DNA of 64,000 nucleotides from Chloracidobacterium sp. (GCA_016716365.1 JADJWM010000017.1:434001-498000); one strand, 5' to 3'. Shown: positions 9,637 to 19,019, numbered from the stretch's first letter. Notes: generated by a model not told the origin, from the sequence alone. Translations and numbers: made by a program.

Positions 9637-9721
9637 TTGCGAAGATCCGCGACAAAAGAGACAATTTCCCTTCGGCCGCGGGACCGGAGTCAAGTTCCGC
9701 GTCCCTACAGACGGATCGTTT

Positions 9722-10813
9722 ATGAAAGTACTCGCGATCGTGCCTTCGATCTACGACACATCGCCGGGCCAGAGATTTCGGATCGAGCAATGGGAGCCGA
9801 TCCTGAAGGCCGGCGGCGTCGAGATCGCCTATGAGCCGTTCGAATCGCCTGAGCTGCGGAGGGTCCTTTACGGGCCCGGGAACAGCCTGACGAAAGTTAA
9901 GGAGGTGGCCAGGAGCTTTCGTCGGCGGGGTTCGGTCGTTTCCGCCGCGGGCGGCTACGATCTGATCTATTTGTTCCGCGAGGCCGCCCTGCTTGGGCCG
10001 GCCTGGTACGAGAGGAGGTTTGGGCGGACGGGCGTCCCGGTCGTCTTTGATTTCGACGATGCGGTCTTCGTGGCATACAGAAGCCCCTCGAACGGATACT
10101 TGAGCTACCTTAAATTTCCCGGCAAGACCGCGACGATCTGCCGAATCGCGACGCACGTCATTGCCGGCAACCCTTATTTGGCCGATTTCGCCCGCGAACA
10201 CAACCCTAACGTGACCATCGTGCCGACCACGATCGACACCGACAAATACGAGGCGAAAGAGAAACCGGCCGCGAACGACCGGCCCGTCACGATCGGCTGG
10301 AGCGGAAGCTTCAGCACCGTCCAGCATCTGGACACGATCCGCGACGCCTTGCAGGAGCTTGCGAAGACGGAAAGCTTCCGCCTTCGTGTGATCGGCACGC
10401 CCGAATATTCGCTTTCGGGTGTCGAGACCGAAGCGATGCCCTGGCGGTCTGAGACCGAGATCGCAGACCTTTCCGCGATCGATATCGGCCTAATGCCTCT
10501 GCCGGACGAAAACTGGACACGCGGCAAATGTGCCCTTAAGGCCCTTCAGTATATGGCACTTGGCATCCCGACGGTCTGCTCGCCTGTCGGCGTTAACACC
10601 GCGATCATCGACGACGGCGTCAACGGTTTTCTTGCCGGCTCTAGGGACGAGTGGGTCAACAAATTGAGAACCCTGCTCCATTCGCCCGATCTTCGGCGAA
10701 GGGTCGGCCTTGAAGGCCGAAAGACCGTCGAAGAGGGCTATTCGGCACGGTCACAGGCACCCAGGGTCCTCGAAATTTTTCAGCGGGCGGCCAAGACAAG
10801 AGCCGTCAAATAG
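9722..10813 (+). CDS. Glycosyltransferase family 4-like protein
   Basis: A 363-residue GT-B type glycosyltransferase. The product starts MKVLAIVPSIYDTSPGQRFR, has an acidic FDFDDAVF patch near residue 110, GWSGSFSTVQHLD at about 190 where the second Rossmann domain begins, and the donor-site region CALKALQYMALGIPTVCSPV near 270. The frame extends upstream to 9599 and would overlap the previous gene, but ATG 9722 gives the family start. It sits 85 bases after the previous gene in the same direction. Substrate unknown. Confidence 0.82.
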   Translation: MKVLAIVPSIYDTSPGQRFRIEQWEPILKAGGVEIAYEPFESPELRRVLYGPGNSLTKVKEVARSFRRRGSVVSAAGGYDLIYLFREAALLGPAWYERRFGRTGVPVVFDFDDAVFVAYRSPSNGYLSYLKFPGKTATICRIATHVIAGNPYLADFAREHNPNVTIVPTTIDTDKYEAKEKPAANDRPVTIGWSGSFSTVQHLDTIRDALQELAKTESFRLRVIGTPEYSLSGVETEAMPWRSETEIADLSAIDIGLMPLPDENWTRGKCALKALQYMALGIPTVCSPVGVNTAIIDDGVNGFLAGSRDEWVNKLRTLLHSPDLRRRVGLEGRKTVEEGYSARSQAPRVLEIFQRAAKTRAVK

Positions 10814-10836
10814 GTTTATCATCTTCATTTTCGATC

Positions 10837-11955
10837 ATGGACAGCAGAAACATCCTTGTCACCGGCGGAGCCGGCTTCATCGGCTCACATCTCGTCGATA
10901 AATTGGTCGACTCCGGCCATCGCGTCAGAATACTCGATTCGTTAGTGGACCAGGTCCATAACGGCGAGCCCCCAGCTCACTTGAATACAGGCGCCGAATT
11001 TGTCCGCGCCGATGTTTGCGACGCCGAAGCCGTCGGCCGTGCCCTTGAGGGGATCGAGGTCGTTTATCATCAGGCGGCCGAGGTCGGCGTCGGCCAGTCG
11101 ATGTACGAGATCGTCCGTTATGTCAGGGCTAACGATCTCGGTACGGCCGTGCTGCTTGAGGAAATGCTCAAACGCCGCGGCCAATTTTCCAAGCTGATCG
11201 TTGCTTCATCGATGTCGATCTACGGCGAAGGGGCCTACCGCGATCCGGCGACGGGCGCCGCCGTTTACCCGCAGCTTCGATCGGACGCTCAGCTTGCTGC
11301 CCACGAATGGGAGCTTGTTGAGGGCGGGAGCGTGCTTGAGCCGATCGGAACGCCGGAGGAGAAGCCGCTCTTTCCAACATCGGTCTACGCCGTTTCAAAG
11401 CAGGACCAGGAACAATACTGCCTTGCGGTCGGACGTGCTTATAAGATCCCGACCGTGGCGTTCCGTTACTTCAACGTTTACGGCACGCGGCAAGCCCTTT
11501 CCAATCCCTACACTGGTGTCTGCGCCATCTTTTCATCGCGGCTGATGAACGATCAGGCCCCGATGATATTCGAGGACGGCGAGCAGTCGCGTGACTTTGT
11601 CCATGTCTCGGATATCGTTCAGGCAAACCTCCTGGCGTTGGAAAGCGATGGGGCGGATTATCAGGCAGTGAACATCGGAACGGGACGCGCTACTTCCGTA
11701 AAGGAGATAGCAAAATTGCTGGCAAAAGGGCTGGGTAAAGAGATCGAGCCCGAGATCGTCGGCAAATACCGCGAAGGCGACATCCGGCACTGCGTGGCCG
11801 ACATCTCGAAAGCTCGGAAACTGCTCGGATTCGAGCCGCAGGTCACGCTTGAAGCCGGATTGGAAGAACTGCTTGCCTGGGTCTCCGAACAAGAGGCCGA
11901 TGACAAGGTGCAGGCCGCGACCGACGAACTTGCCGCTCACAGTCTGGTAAAATAG
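10837..11955 (+). CDS. NAD-dependent nucleotide-sugar epimerase/dehydratase (extended SDR)
   Basis: A 372-residue extended short-chain dehydrogenase/reductase. The N-terminal NAD-binding motif TGGAGFIGSH (residues 9-18), SSMSIYGEG (about 127) and the catalytic YAVSK (about 187, Tyr-x3-Lys) are intact, followed by FRYFNVYGTRQ and the substrate-side RDFVHVSDIVQANLLA. Family members interconvert or dehydrate UDP-, GDP- or dTDP-sugars (GalE, WbpP, Gmd-like). An insertion of roughly 30 residues between SSMSIYGEG and the catalytic Tyr is larger than in classical GalE. It probably supplies an activated sugar to the local glycosyltransferases. The exact reaction is not decided by sequence alone. Confidence 0.88.
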   Translation: MDSRNILVTGGAGFIGSHLVDKLVDSGHRVRILDSLVDQVHNGEPPAHLNTGAEFVRADVCDAEAVGRALEGIEVVYHQAAEVGVGQSMYEIVRYVRANDLGTAVLLEEMLKRRGQFSKLIVASSMSIYGEGAYRDPATGAAVYPQLRSDAQLAAHEWELVEGGSVLEPIGTPEEKPLFPTSVYAVSKQDQEQYCLAVGRAYKIPTVAFRYFNVYGTRQALSNPYTGVCAIFSSRLMNDQAPMIFEDGEQSRDFVHVSDIVQANLLALESDGADYQAVNIGTGRATSVKEIAKLLAKGLGKEIEPEIVGKYREGDIRHCVADISKARKLLGFEPQVTLEAGLEELLAWVSEQEADDKVQAATDELAAHSLVK

Positions 11956-11967
11956 CAGTTCTCAATT

Positions 11968-13683
11968 ATGTATCTTTTGGGACTCACGACATTGGGTGAT
12001 TCGGCGGCGGCATTGGTCAAGGATGGTCAATTGGTCGCTGCGGTGGAGGAAGAGCGTTTTTCGCGAAAAAAACATCACGCGGGTTTTCCTTACCGGTCGA
12101 TCAAGTTTTGTCTCGATCATGCGGGCATCACGTTAAAGGATGTCGAGCATGTCGGGCATTACTGGAAGCCGTGGATACTTCGCCACAAAGCGGTCCAGGC
12201 GGCAAAGGCCGCCTTTATTTCGCCGGCGATGTTCAAGGCGAGGGCTGACCGGGGGATCGCACAGGTAAGCGACAGTTATCTGGGGATGTTCAAACACCCG
12301 AAAAGGCTTCGCGAACATTTTGGCGACAGCAGCTTCAAGTTTCACTTCATCGAGCACCACCAGAGCCACGCGGCATCGGCATTTTTCGTATCGCCATTCG
12401 AATCGGCGGCGATCCTCACCTGGGACGGCACGGGAGAAGACACCACCACACTCTTTTGCAGGGGAAAGGGAAACAGGATCGAGGTCCTAAAGCGGATCAA
12501 ACTCCCTCACAGCCTCGGGCAATTTTATTCGGCGGTGACGAACTATATCGGTTTTGATATGTTCGCCGGTGACGAATGGAAGGTCATGGGCCTTGCCGCT
12601 TACGGAAAACCGCGGTTCTACGATTTCTTTCGCGAAAAGGTACTCACCACAAACGGAAACGGAGGTTTTCGGTTCAACATCAAGGCCCTCGACCATCACC
12701 TGGCGAAGCATTACGAGTTCCCGGAGACCATTATCAGGGAGGTCGGGCCGCCGCGGCTCCCCGGCGAGGAATTGACCGAGGTGCACTGGGATGTCGCCTC
12801 CTCGGCCCAAAAGGTGCTCGAAGACACCGCGATCCACCTTGTACACCAACTCAAGGAAATGACCGGCGAGGAAGATCTCTGCATGGCCGGCGGTGTCGCT
12901 TTCAATTCCGTGATGAACGGCCGCATCTTTCATGAGACGCCGTTCAAGCGTTTCTTCGTCCAGCCGGCGGCGGGCGATGCCGGATGCAGCATCGGGGCCG
13001 CGTACCACGTCTGGCATCGTAAGTTGGGGATGCCGCGCAGCTTCGTGATGGAACACGCCTATTGGGGCCCCGGTTTCACCAGCGATGAGTGCCGTGCTGC
13101 TATCGAGGACGAGGGACTCGCATATGAGACACTTCCCGACGGCGTTCTGCTTCCCCGCTTGGCGAAAATGATAAGCGAGGGAGCGATCATAGGCTGGTTC
13201 AACGGGCGCATGGAGTTTGGCCCGAGGGCACTCGGGGCCCGGAGCTTCCTGGCGGACCCGCGAAGGAGTGACATGCGCGAGATACTGAACCATAAGGTCA
13301 AGCTCCGCGAATGGTTTAGGCCCCTTGCCCCTTCGATGCATGCGGAAAGTGCCGAAGAGGTTTTCGGCGTCCCCCATCATGACCCGTTCATGATCACGGT
13401 CATTGCGGTGGCTGAGGATTATCGCGGCCGCATCCCGGCGGTTGTCCACGTTGACGGGACCGCTCGTCCGCAGATGGTCAGCCGGAAGACGAATCCGCGA
13501 TATTGGGAGCTTATCGACGAATTCAAGAAGATCACCGGCATACCGATGCTGTTGAATACGTCGTTCAATGTCCAGGAGCCGATCGTGTGCACGCCGCAGG
13601 ACGCACTCCGGACGTTCCGCAACGCGAATTTTGACGCCCTTGTGCTGGAGGACCACCTGATCGTAAGGTCCGGCAACGAATGA
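11968..13683 (+). CDS. NodU/CmcH-family carbamoyltransferase (copy 2)
   Basis: A 571-residue carbamoyltransferase, second in this locus. It shows IEHHQSHAASAFFVSPF with TWDGTGED in the N-terminal domain (about residues 128-155), CMAGGVAFNSVMNGR around 305 and GPRALGARSFLADPR around 415, ending with NTSFNVQEPIV. The family transfers carbamoyl from carbamoyl phosphate via a carbamoyl-adenylate. It is clearly diverged from copy 1 at 3482-5260, so each may carbamoylate a different sugar or position. ATG 11968 follows the epimerase stop by 12 bases, and its stop overlaps the next start by four bases (ATGA), indicating an operon. Confidence 0.9.
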   Translation: MYLLGLTTLGDSAAALVKDGQLVAAVEEERFSRKKHHAGFPYRSIKFCLDHAGITLKDVEHVGHYWKPWILRHKAVQAAKAAFISPAMFKARADRGIAQVSDSYLGMFKHPKRLREHFGDSSFKFHFIEHHQSHAASAFFVSPFESAAILTWDGTGEDTTTLFCRGKGNRIEVLKRIKLPHSLGQFYSAVTNYIGFDMFAGDEWKVMGLAAYGKPRFYDFFREKVLTTNGNGGFRFNIKALDHHLAKHYEFPETIIREVGPPRLPGEELTEVHWDVASSAQKVLEDTAIHLVHQLKEMTGEEDLCMAGGVAFNSVMNGRIFHETPFKRFFVQPAAGDAGCSIGAAYHVWHRKLGMPRSFVMEHAYWGPGFTSDECRAAIEDEGLAYETLPDGVLLPRLAKMISEGAIIGWFNGRMEFGPRALGARSFLADPRRSDMREILNHKVKLREWFRPLAPSMHAESAEEVFGVPHHDPFMITVIAVAEDYRGRIPAVVHVDGTARPQMVSRKTNPRYWELIDEFKKITGIPMLLNTSFNVQEPIVCTPQDALRTFRNANFDALVLEDHLIVRSGNE

Positions 13684-15041
13684 GAGACAAGTTCATCATT
13701 GCGGTTTGCCTTGCCCTCATCGGCATTGGAATGCTCACGGTGGCGTTCCCGGAAGGGGCCTCCGCGATCCTGATCGTACTTGCTCTTTCACCCGCCGCGA
13801 TCTTCACCTTTCGCCGTTTCACTTCCGAAAAGGATTTCGTAACGACGATCTTCCTTGCGGCACTCGTCGCCAGGCTGCTTCTCGGGGCCTTTATCCATGT
13901 TCTTGATGCCCGGGAGTTCTTCGGCCCCGATGCGACCACGTACGATTTCCTGGGCTGGCGGCTCGCGGAATATTGGAACGGGAATGCCGGGCTCGAGGAC
14001 CCCATGGTTCGCCGTGCTCTCGCGACCGAGGGCCCCGGATGGGGGATGTACTACATCACCGCCGCGATCTACTACGTATTCGGTAAGAATATCTTTGCGG
14101 CGCAGTCATTCTGTGCCGTATTCGGCGCCGCAACGGCCCCGATGGTCTATTTTTGCGCGGTGACCGTTGTCGCCAACAAAAAAGTGGCAAAGATCGCCGC
14201 CCTCTTCGTGACCTTTTTCCCCGCAATGGTGCTTTGGTCCTCGCAGCTGATGAAGGACGGCCTCGTGATCTTCCTGCTCGTCCTGGCGATGACCATGGTG
14301 CTGCGGCTCCACGCGAAGTTCAATTTGCCGGCTCTTCTCACCCTTGTCTTTGCCCTTTTTGGGATCTTCTCGCTAAGGTTCTACATTTTTTATATGGTCA
14401 CCGCAGCGGTGGTCGGCAGCTTCGTCGTGGGCCTGAGCGGTTCGGTCCCGGCAATGGCCCGCCGCACCGCCGTGCTGATCCTCGTGGGGATCGGTCTGAC
14501 ATACCTTGGGGTGATCAGAAATGCGACCGTAGATCTGGAACGGTTCGGAACGATCGAGCAGCTCCAGGCCAGCCGCTCCGACCTTGCACAGTCGGCCGAA
14601 TCCGGATTTTTCGAGGACGTTGATATTTCCACGACCGAAGGGGCAGTTACGGTACTGCCGATCGGGTTTCTCTACTTGATGTTCGCGCCGTTCCCGTGGG
14701 AAATGAGCAATTTCAGGCAGGCGATCACCTTGCCCGAAGTGTTCGTTTGGTGGGCGCTGATGCCTCTGCTCGTCTCGGGTCTATGGTTTGCGCTGCGGCA
14801 TCGATTGAGGGCCGCGATGCCGGTCCTCCTGTTCACGCTCATGCTGACGATCGCCTATTCGCTGTTTCAGGGCAACGTCGGCACCGCATACCGGCAGCGG
14901 ACCCAGATACAGGTCTTTCTGTTCATTTTCGTTTCGGTCGGGTGGGTGCTCTTCCAGGAGAATCGCGAGAACAGGAGATTGGAAAGAGCGGCGACGGAAC
15001 AGAGGATCGAAAGGGCCTTAAAACAGCGTCGGATGGTTTAG
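13680..15041 (+). CDS. Polytopic membrane protein, GT39/ArnT-like or polymerase-like
   Basis: A 453-residue integral membrane protein with roughly ten or more hydrophobic segments. An acidic loop after the second or third segment reads EFFGPDATTYDFLGWRLAEYW (about residues 77-98), which resembles the Asp-containing first periplasmic loop of GT39/ArnT-type lipid-dependent glycosyltransferases. The C-terminus is a charged helix rich in Arg and Glu. It overlaps the carbamoyltransferase gene by four bases and ends five bases before the asparagine synthase gene, so it belongs to the same operon. It may be a membrane glycosyltransferase or a polymerase. I cannot assign it firmly. Confidence 0.6.
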   Translation: MRDKFIIAVCLALIGIGMLTVAFPEGASAILIVLALSPAAIFTFRRFTSEKDFVTTIFLAALVARLLLGAFIHVLDAREFFGPDATTYDFLGWRLAEYWNGNAGLEDPMVRRALATEGPGWGMYYITAAIYYVFGKNIFAAQSFCAVFGAATAPMVYFCAVTVVANKKVAKIAALFVTFFPAMVLWSSQLMKDGLVIFLLVLAMTMVLRLHAKFNLPALLTLVFALFGIFSLRFYIFYMVTAAVVGSFVVGLSGSVPAMARRTAVLILVGIGLTYLGVIRNATVDLERFGTIEQLQASRSDLAQSAESGFFEDVDISTTEGAVTVLPIGFLYLMFAPFPWEMSNFRQAITLPEVFVWWALMPLLVSGLWFALRHRLRAAMPVLLFTLMLTIAYSLFQGNVGTAYRQRTQIQVFLFIFVSVGWVLFQENRENRRLERAATEQRIERALKQRRMV

Positions 15042-15046
15042 TCAGG

Positions 15047-16936
15047 ATGTGTGGGATCGTAGGATTTACGGGCCGTCCCGGCAATTTTGAAGCAGGCGAG
15101 GTCCTGTCGAGGATGAACGCGGCGATCGTTCACCGCGGCCCCGACGACGAAGGTACCTTCGTTGCGGACGGCATAGCACTCGGAATGCGCCGGCTCTCGA
15201 TCATCGATGTCGCCGGCGGGCACCAGCCGATCCACAATTCCGACAAGACAAAGTGGATCGTCTTTAACGGCGAGGTCTATAACTTCCAGGACCTGCGCCG
15301 CGATCTCGACGAACGCGGCCACCGATTCTACACAAAGTCTGACACAGAAGCGGTCGTTCACCTTTACGACCGTTATGGCCGCGACTGCGTCGATCATCTT
15401 CGCGGGATGTTCGCTTTCGCCATCTGGGACACCACGGAAAAGTCTCTCTTCCTTGCCCGCGACCGCGTCGGCAAAAAGCCGCTGCTCTATTCGCACCTCG
15501 CTAATGGCGACATCGTTTTCGCTTCTGAGTTCACGGCAGTACTCGAGCATCCGGGCGTTTCCCGCGACGTTGACCATGCCGCGATCGACGCTTATATTTC
15601 ATACCTTTGCGTGCCCGCCCCGATGACGGCGTACCGGCAGATACGAAAGCTCGAGCCGGGCCACTGGCTGTTTTGGAAAGACGGGAAGATCGAGACGGGC
15701 CGCTACTGGCGTCCGGATTTCTCAAAAAAGATCAAGATCTCCGAAGAGGATGCGATAGATGAGACCATCCGGCTGCTTCGCGAATCTACCAAATTAAGGA
15801 TGATCTCCGAAGTGCCGCTCGGGGCGTTTCTCTCCGGCGGGGTCGATTCGTCGACCGTCGTCGCTTTGATGGCCGAAGAGAGCGAAAAGCCGGTCAAGAC
15901 GTTCTCGATCGGTTTCGAGGAACAGGATTTTTCCGAGCTTGAGTATGCCAAACGCGTGGCCCGGCACGTCGGGGCCGAATATAACGAGTTCGTTGTCAGG
16001 CCGAACGCTCTTGAGGTGCTGCCGACACTGGTCGAGCATTACGGCGAACCTTATGCCGATTCGTCGGCCATTCCGACCTATTACGTTGCAAAGGAGACCC
16101 GCAAGCACGTGACCGTCGCCCTGAACGGCGACGGCGGCGACGAGAGTTTTGCCGGTTACGAACGTTACGTCGCGATGGAGTTGGCTGAGAATTACCGCCG
16201 CGTTCCGTGGATCCTTCGCAAAGCCCTGGTCGAATTTCCGATCGGCCTGCTGCCGTCGTCCGAGCTGAAACGGAGCCGCATCCGCGATGCAAAGCGGTTC
16301 ATCAAGGCCGCGGAACTTGGCCGTACCGAACGGTATTTTCGCTGGATGTCCACGTTTCATCGAAAGGAGAAGCAGGAGGTCTATGCGCCTGAATTCAGCG
16401 CCGCGGTCGCCGAACAGGATGCGGGCGACGAAGTCGGAAGATGGTTCGCTGCGGCGAACGGGTCGAGCGTCCTTGATTCGACGATGCTCGCCGACCAGAT
16501 GAGCTATCTGCCGAACGATCTTTTGGTTAAGGTCGATATCGCCACGATGGCGAACTCGCTTGAGGCCCGCTCGCCGTTTCTTGACCACAAGCTGATCGAG
16601 TTTGCTGCAAGCTTGCCGTCGAGTCTCAAGGTTCGGCGCTTTCAAACGAAAACGCTTCTAAAAAAGGTCGCGGCCCGGCTTGTCCCGCCCGAGGTGATCT
16701 ACCGGCGTAAAATGGGTTTTGGAGTCCCCGTCGGGCACTGGTTTCGCGGTGAGATGAGCGATTTCCTAAAAGGCACGCTTCTATCCGAGAGGGCATTGGG
16801 CCGCGGGATCATCCGCCCCGAGAGGATCAGAGGCTATGTCGAAGAGCACGTTGAAGGGCGGTACGACCACTCGTTCAGGCTCTGGACGCTCCTGATGCTC
16901 GAACTTTGGTTCCAACGGTTCATCGACCGCAGCTAG
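15047..16936 (+). CDS. asnB: Asparagine synthase (glutamine-hydrolysing), AsnB type
   Basis: A 629-residue class II glutamine amidotransferase. After ATG 15047 the protein starts MCGIVGFTG, placing the catalytic Cys at position 2, and continues with IVHRGPDDEG and the glutaminase domain (to about 210). The synthetase domain carries the ATP-pyrophosphatase loop LSGGVDSSTVVALM (around residue 263). The frame runs 351 bases further upstream over the preceding gene, but Cys2 fixes the start. In exopolysaccharide loci such paralogues often amidate a sugar carboxyl group rather than make asparagine, and the location beside carbamoyltransferases favours this. It resembles the amidotransferases that accompany exosortase systems, although no exosortase gene is in view. 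Confidence 0.92.
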   Translation: MCGIVGFTGRPGNFEAGEVLSRMNAAIVHRGPDDEGTFVADGIALGMRRLSIIDVAGGHQPIHNSDKTKWIVFNGEVYNFQDLRRDLDERGHRFYTKSDTEAVVHLYDRYGRDCVDHLRGMFAFAIWDTTEKSLFLARDRVGKKPLLYSHLANGDIVFASEFTAVLEHPGVSRDVDHAAIDAYISYLCVPAPMTAYRQIRKLEPGHWLFWKDGKIETGRYWRPDFSKKIKISEEDAIDETIRLLRESTKLRMISEVPLGAFLSGGVDSSTVVALMAEESEKPVKTFSIGFEEQDFSELEYAKRVARHVGAEYNEFVVRPNALEVLPTLVEHYGEPYADSSAIPTYYVAKETRKHVTVALNGDGGDESFAGYERYVAMELAENYRRVPWILRKALVEFPIGLLPSSELKRSRIRDAKRFIKAAELGRTERYFRWMSTFHRKEKQEVYAPEFSAAVAEQDAGDEVGRWFAAANGSSVLDSTMLADQMSYLPNDLLVKVDIATMANSLEARSPFLDHKLIEFAASLPSSLKVRRFQTKTLLKKVAARLVPPEVIYRRKMGFGVPVGHWFRGEMSDFLKGTLLSERALGRGIIRPERIRGYVEEHVEGRYDHSFRLWTLLMLELWFQRFIDRS

Positions 16937-16951
16937 GGCCATCCGCACAAA

Positions 16952-17680
16952 ATGAAAGGCGTTATCCTTGCGGGCGGTTCCGGTTCCCGGCTCCACCCGC
17001 TGACAAAAGTTACCAACAAGCACCTCCTGCCGGTCTACGACCGGCCGATGATCCATTACCCGCTTATGACGCTGATCAATGCGGGGATCGACGATATTAT
17101 GATCGTCACGGGCGGAAACTCGGCCGGCGACTTCCTTCGATTGCTCGGCAATGGTAGAGAATTTGGCCTGAAACATTTGAATTACAGCTATCAGGAGGGC
17201 GAGGGCGGCATCGCCGAGGCGCTTTCCTTGGCCGAACATTTTGCCGATGACGGGCCGGTCTGCGTGGTGCTCGGCGATAACATTATTGAAAAGAACATCC
17301 GCGCCGCCGCGGACGACTATCGCCGTCAGGGTGAAGGAGCGAAGATCATACTCAAGAAGGTCGATGATCCGCAAAGGTTCGGCGTGCCGGTATTCGAGGG
17401 TGGTTCTATACTTCGTATCGAAGAAAAGCCCGATGTGGCTGCTTCGGAATATGCGGTGACCGGCATCTACTTCTATGACCCGTCGGTCTTTGGGGTGATC
17501 CGGACGCTGGTCCCGTCGGCCCGCGGCGAGCTGGAAATAACCGACGTAAACAATCACTTCATTGAGCAGGGTACACTGACTTGGAGCGAACTGGATGGCT
17601 GGTGGACCGATGCGGGAACGTTCGCTTCGCTGCTCCGCGCATCGAACCTCGTCGCCGAAACGGGGGCCAATAACGTTTGA
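16952..17680 (+). CDS. Short RmlA-type sugar-1-phosphate nucleotidylyltransferase
   Basis: A 242-residue nucleotidyltransferase. The N-terminus MKGVILAGGSGSRLHPLTKV is the GGxGxRLxPLT nucleotide-binding loop, with LGDNIIEKN (about residue 107) supplying a metal-binding Asp and RFGVPVFEGGSILRIEEKP following. It matches glucose-1-phosphate thymidylyltransferases but lacks the roughly 45-residue C-terminal extension of classic RmlA (about 290 residues), so it belongs to the short form. It would make dTDP- or UDP-glucose for deoxysugar formation. It starts 15 bases after asnB and its stop lies next to the start of the RmlC-like gene, so the pair probably acts together. Confidence 0.88.
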   Translation: MKGVILAGGSGSRLHPLTKVTNKHLLPVYDRPMIHYPLMTLINAGIDDIMIVTGGNSAGDFLRLLGNGREFGLKHLNYSYQEGEGGIAEALSLAEHFADDGPVCVVLGDNIIEKNIRAAADDYRRQGEGAKIILKKVDDPQRFGVPVFEGGSILRIEEKPDVAASEYAVTGIYFYDPSVFGVIRTLVPSARGELEITDVNNHFIEQGTLTWSELDGWWTDAGTFASLLRASNLVAETGANNV

Positions 17681-17688
17681 AAAGCGCA

Positions 17689-18162
17689 ATGTTCGAAGAG
17701 GGACAGATCAAAGGCGTTCAGGCCTACCGCATTGAAAAGTTTGCGGACGATCGCGGTTGGCTGGCGGAGTTGTTTCGGAATGATGAGCTTGACCGCGAAT
17801 TCCACCCCGCGATGGCCTATGTGTCTTTCACAAAACCGGGCGTCACCCGCGGGCCGCACGAACATCGCGAACAGGCGGACCTGTTCTGCTTTTTTGGGCC
17901 TTCGACCTTCGAGCTTCGAATGTGGGATAATCGACAAGGTTCGGAGTCGCAAAACCATCTGATGACAATAGTTGCCGGCCAGGACGATCCGATGGTGATC
18001 ATCATTCCCGCCGGAGTCGTACACGCGTACAGGAACATTGGCGGTACCGACGGGATGGTCATCAACTGCCCCAACCGCCTCTACATGGGCGCGGGCAGGC
18101 GGGAGGCGGTCGATGAGATCCGCCACGAGGATGATCCCGGCACGGTGTTCAGAATGGAATAA
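17689..18162 (+). CDS. RmlC-like cupin, dTDP-4-dehydrorhamnose 3,5-epimerase family
   Basis: A 157-residue single-domain cupin. Landmarks are KFADDRGWLAELFRNDEL near the start, GPHEHREQADLFCFFGP (about residue 54) and IIPAGVVHAYRNIG (about 104), which together match RmlC and related sugar 3,5-epimerase or isomerase proteins. The frame also permits TTG 17677, which would overlap the RmlA-like stop. ATG 17689 is preferred. It may act on the dTDP-sugar made by its neighbour, but no RmlB or RmlD partner is obvious here apart from the generic epimerase at 10837, so it may be an isomerase for another deoxysugar. Confidence 0.8.
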   Translation: MFEEGQIKGVQAYRIEKFADDRGWLAELFRNDELDREFHPAMAYVSFTKPGVTRGPHEHREQADLFCFFGPSTFELRMWDNRQGSESQNHLMTIVAGQDDPMVIIIPAGVVHAYRNIGGTDGMVINCPNRLYMGAGRREAVDEIRHEDDPGTVFRME

Positions 18163-18185
18163 GTCCGGCCACAAGATCAGCGTAA

Positions 18186-19019
18186 ATGGCAAAAGCAAAG
18201 ATCAAAAATGCACTGACCATCGATTTCGAAGATTGGTATCAGGGGATCGAGATCCCGATGTCGGAGTGGGAAAAGTTCGAAGACCGCATCGAGGCGGTCG
18301 GCGAGCGTCTTCTCGCTATGCTTGACGATGCTGGCGTCAAGGCGACGTTCTTCGTACTCGGCTACGTTGCCGAAAAGCACCCGCATCTTGTCAGAAAGAT
18401 CCGGGATGCCGGCCACGAGATCGGCACTCACGGCCATTCCCACACGCTGATCTACAAGCAGGCACCCGAAGTGTTCAAGGAGGAAATTACCCGAGCCGTC
18501 CGCCACCTCGAGGACCTGACCGGCGAAAAGGTTCGCGGCCATAGGGCACCTTATTTTTCGATCACTAAAGACTCGCTTTGGGCACTCGACATCCTCGGCG
18601 AACTTGGCATCGAATACGATTCCAGCATTTTTCCGGTGCTCAATTACCGTTACGGCATCGCGGACGCACCGCGGTTTCCCTACACGATAAAGGGCGAGAA
18701 ACATGAGTTCATCGAATTCCCGATCTCGACGTTAAAATTGCCGGGTTTTACGATGCCGATCTCCGGCGGTGCCTACTTCAGGATCTACCCGTACCAGGTG
18801 ACAAAACAGGCGATAAAGGCGGTAAACCGTTCGGGCAATCCCGTGACCTTTTACCTGCATCCCTGGGAGCTCGATCCGGACCATCCGCGCATCGACCTTC
18901 CGCGGCGGATCGCCGCGACGCATTATTTCAACCTGCGGTCCACCGAACCGAAACTGAAGAAGCTGCTTCGCGATTTTGACCTGGCGCCGATGGGCGAGGT
19001 GCTGGGAATTCAGGGTTAG
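18186..19019 (+). CDS. Polysaccharide deacetylase of the type associated with exosortase loci
   Basis: A 277-residue NodB-type polysaccharide deacetylase (carbohydrate esterase 4). It starts with LTIDFEDWYQGIEIPMSEW, giving the catalytic acidic residues. GTHGHSHTLIY (about residue 80) supplies the metal-binding His-x3-His, RGHRAPYFSITKDSLWALD the RxP motif, and FYLHPWELDPDHPRI the C-terminal histidine. The FEDWY opening and the HPWE ending are typical of the subgroup (TIGR03006-like) that travels with exosortase/PEP-CTERM exopolysaccharide clusters. It would remove N-acetyl groups from the glycan. No signal peptide is visible, so either the substrate is met in the cytoplasm or export is unconventional. 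Confidence 0.87.
   Translation: MAKAKIKNALTIDFEDWYQGIEIPMSEWEKFEDRIEAVGERLLAMLDDAGVKATFFVLGYVAEKHPHLVRKIRDAGHEIGTHGHSHTLIYKQAPEVFKEEITRAVRHLEDLTGEKVRGHRAPYFSITKDSLWALDILGELGIEYDSSIFPVLNYRYGIADAPRFPYTIKGEKHEFIEFPISTLKLPGFTMPISGGAYFRIYPYQVTKQAIKAVNRSGNPVTFYLHPWELDPDHPRIDLPRRIAATHYFNLRSTEPKLKKLLRDFDLAPMGEVLGIQG

Noticed and set aside
12487..13656. 389-codon minus-strand frame inside the second carbamoyltransferase
   Set aside because: Shadow of a well-conserved plus-strand gene. No ribosome site and no recognisable domain.
14696..15046. N-terminal extension of the asparagine synthase frame
   Set aside because: The catalytic cysteine must be residue 2, so the gene starts at ATG 15047. The extension overlaps the upstream membrane protein.
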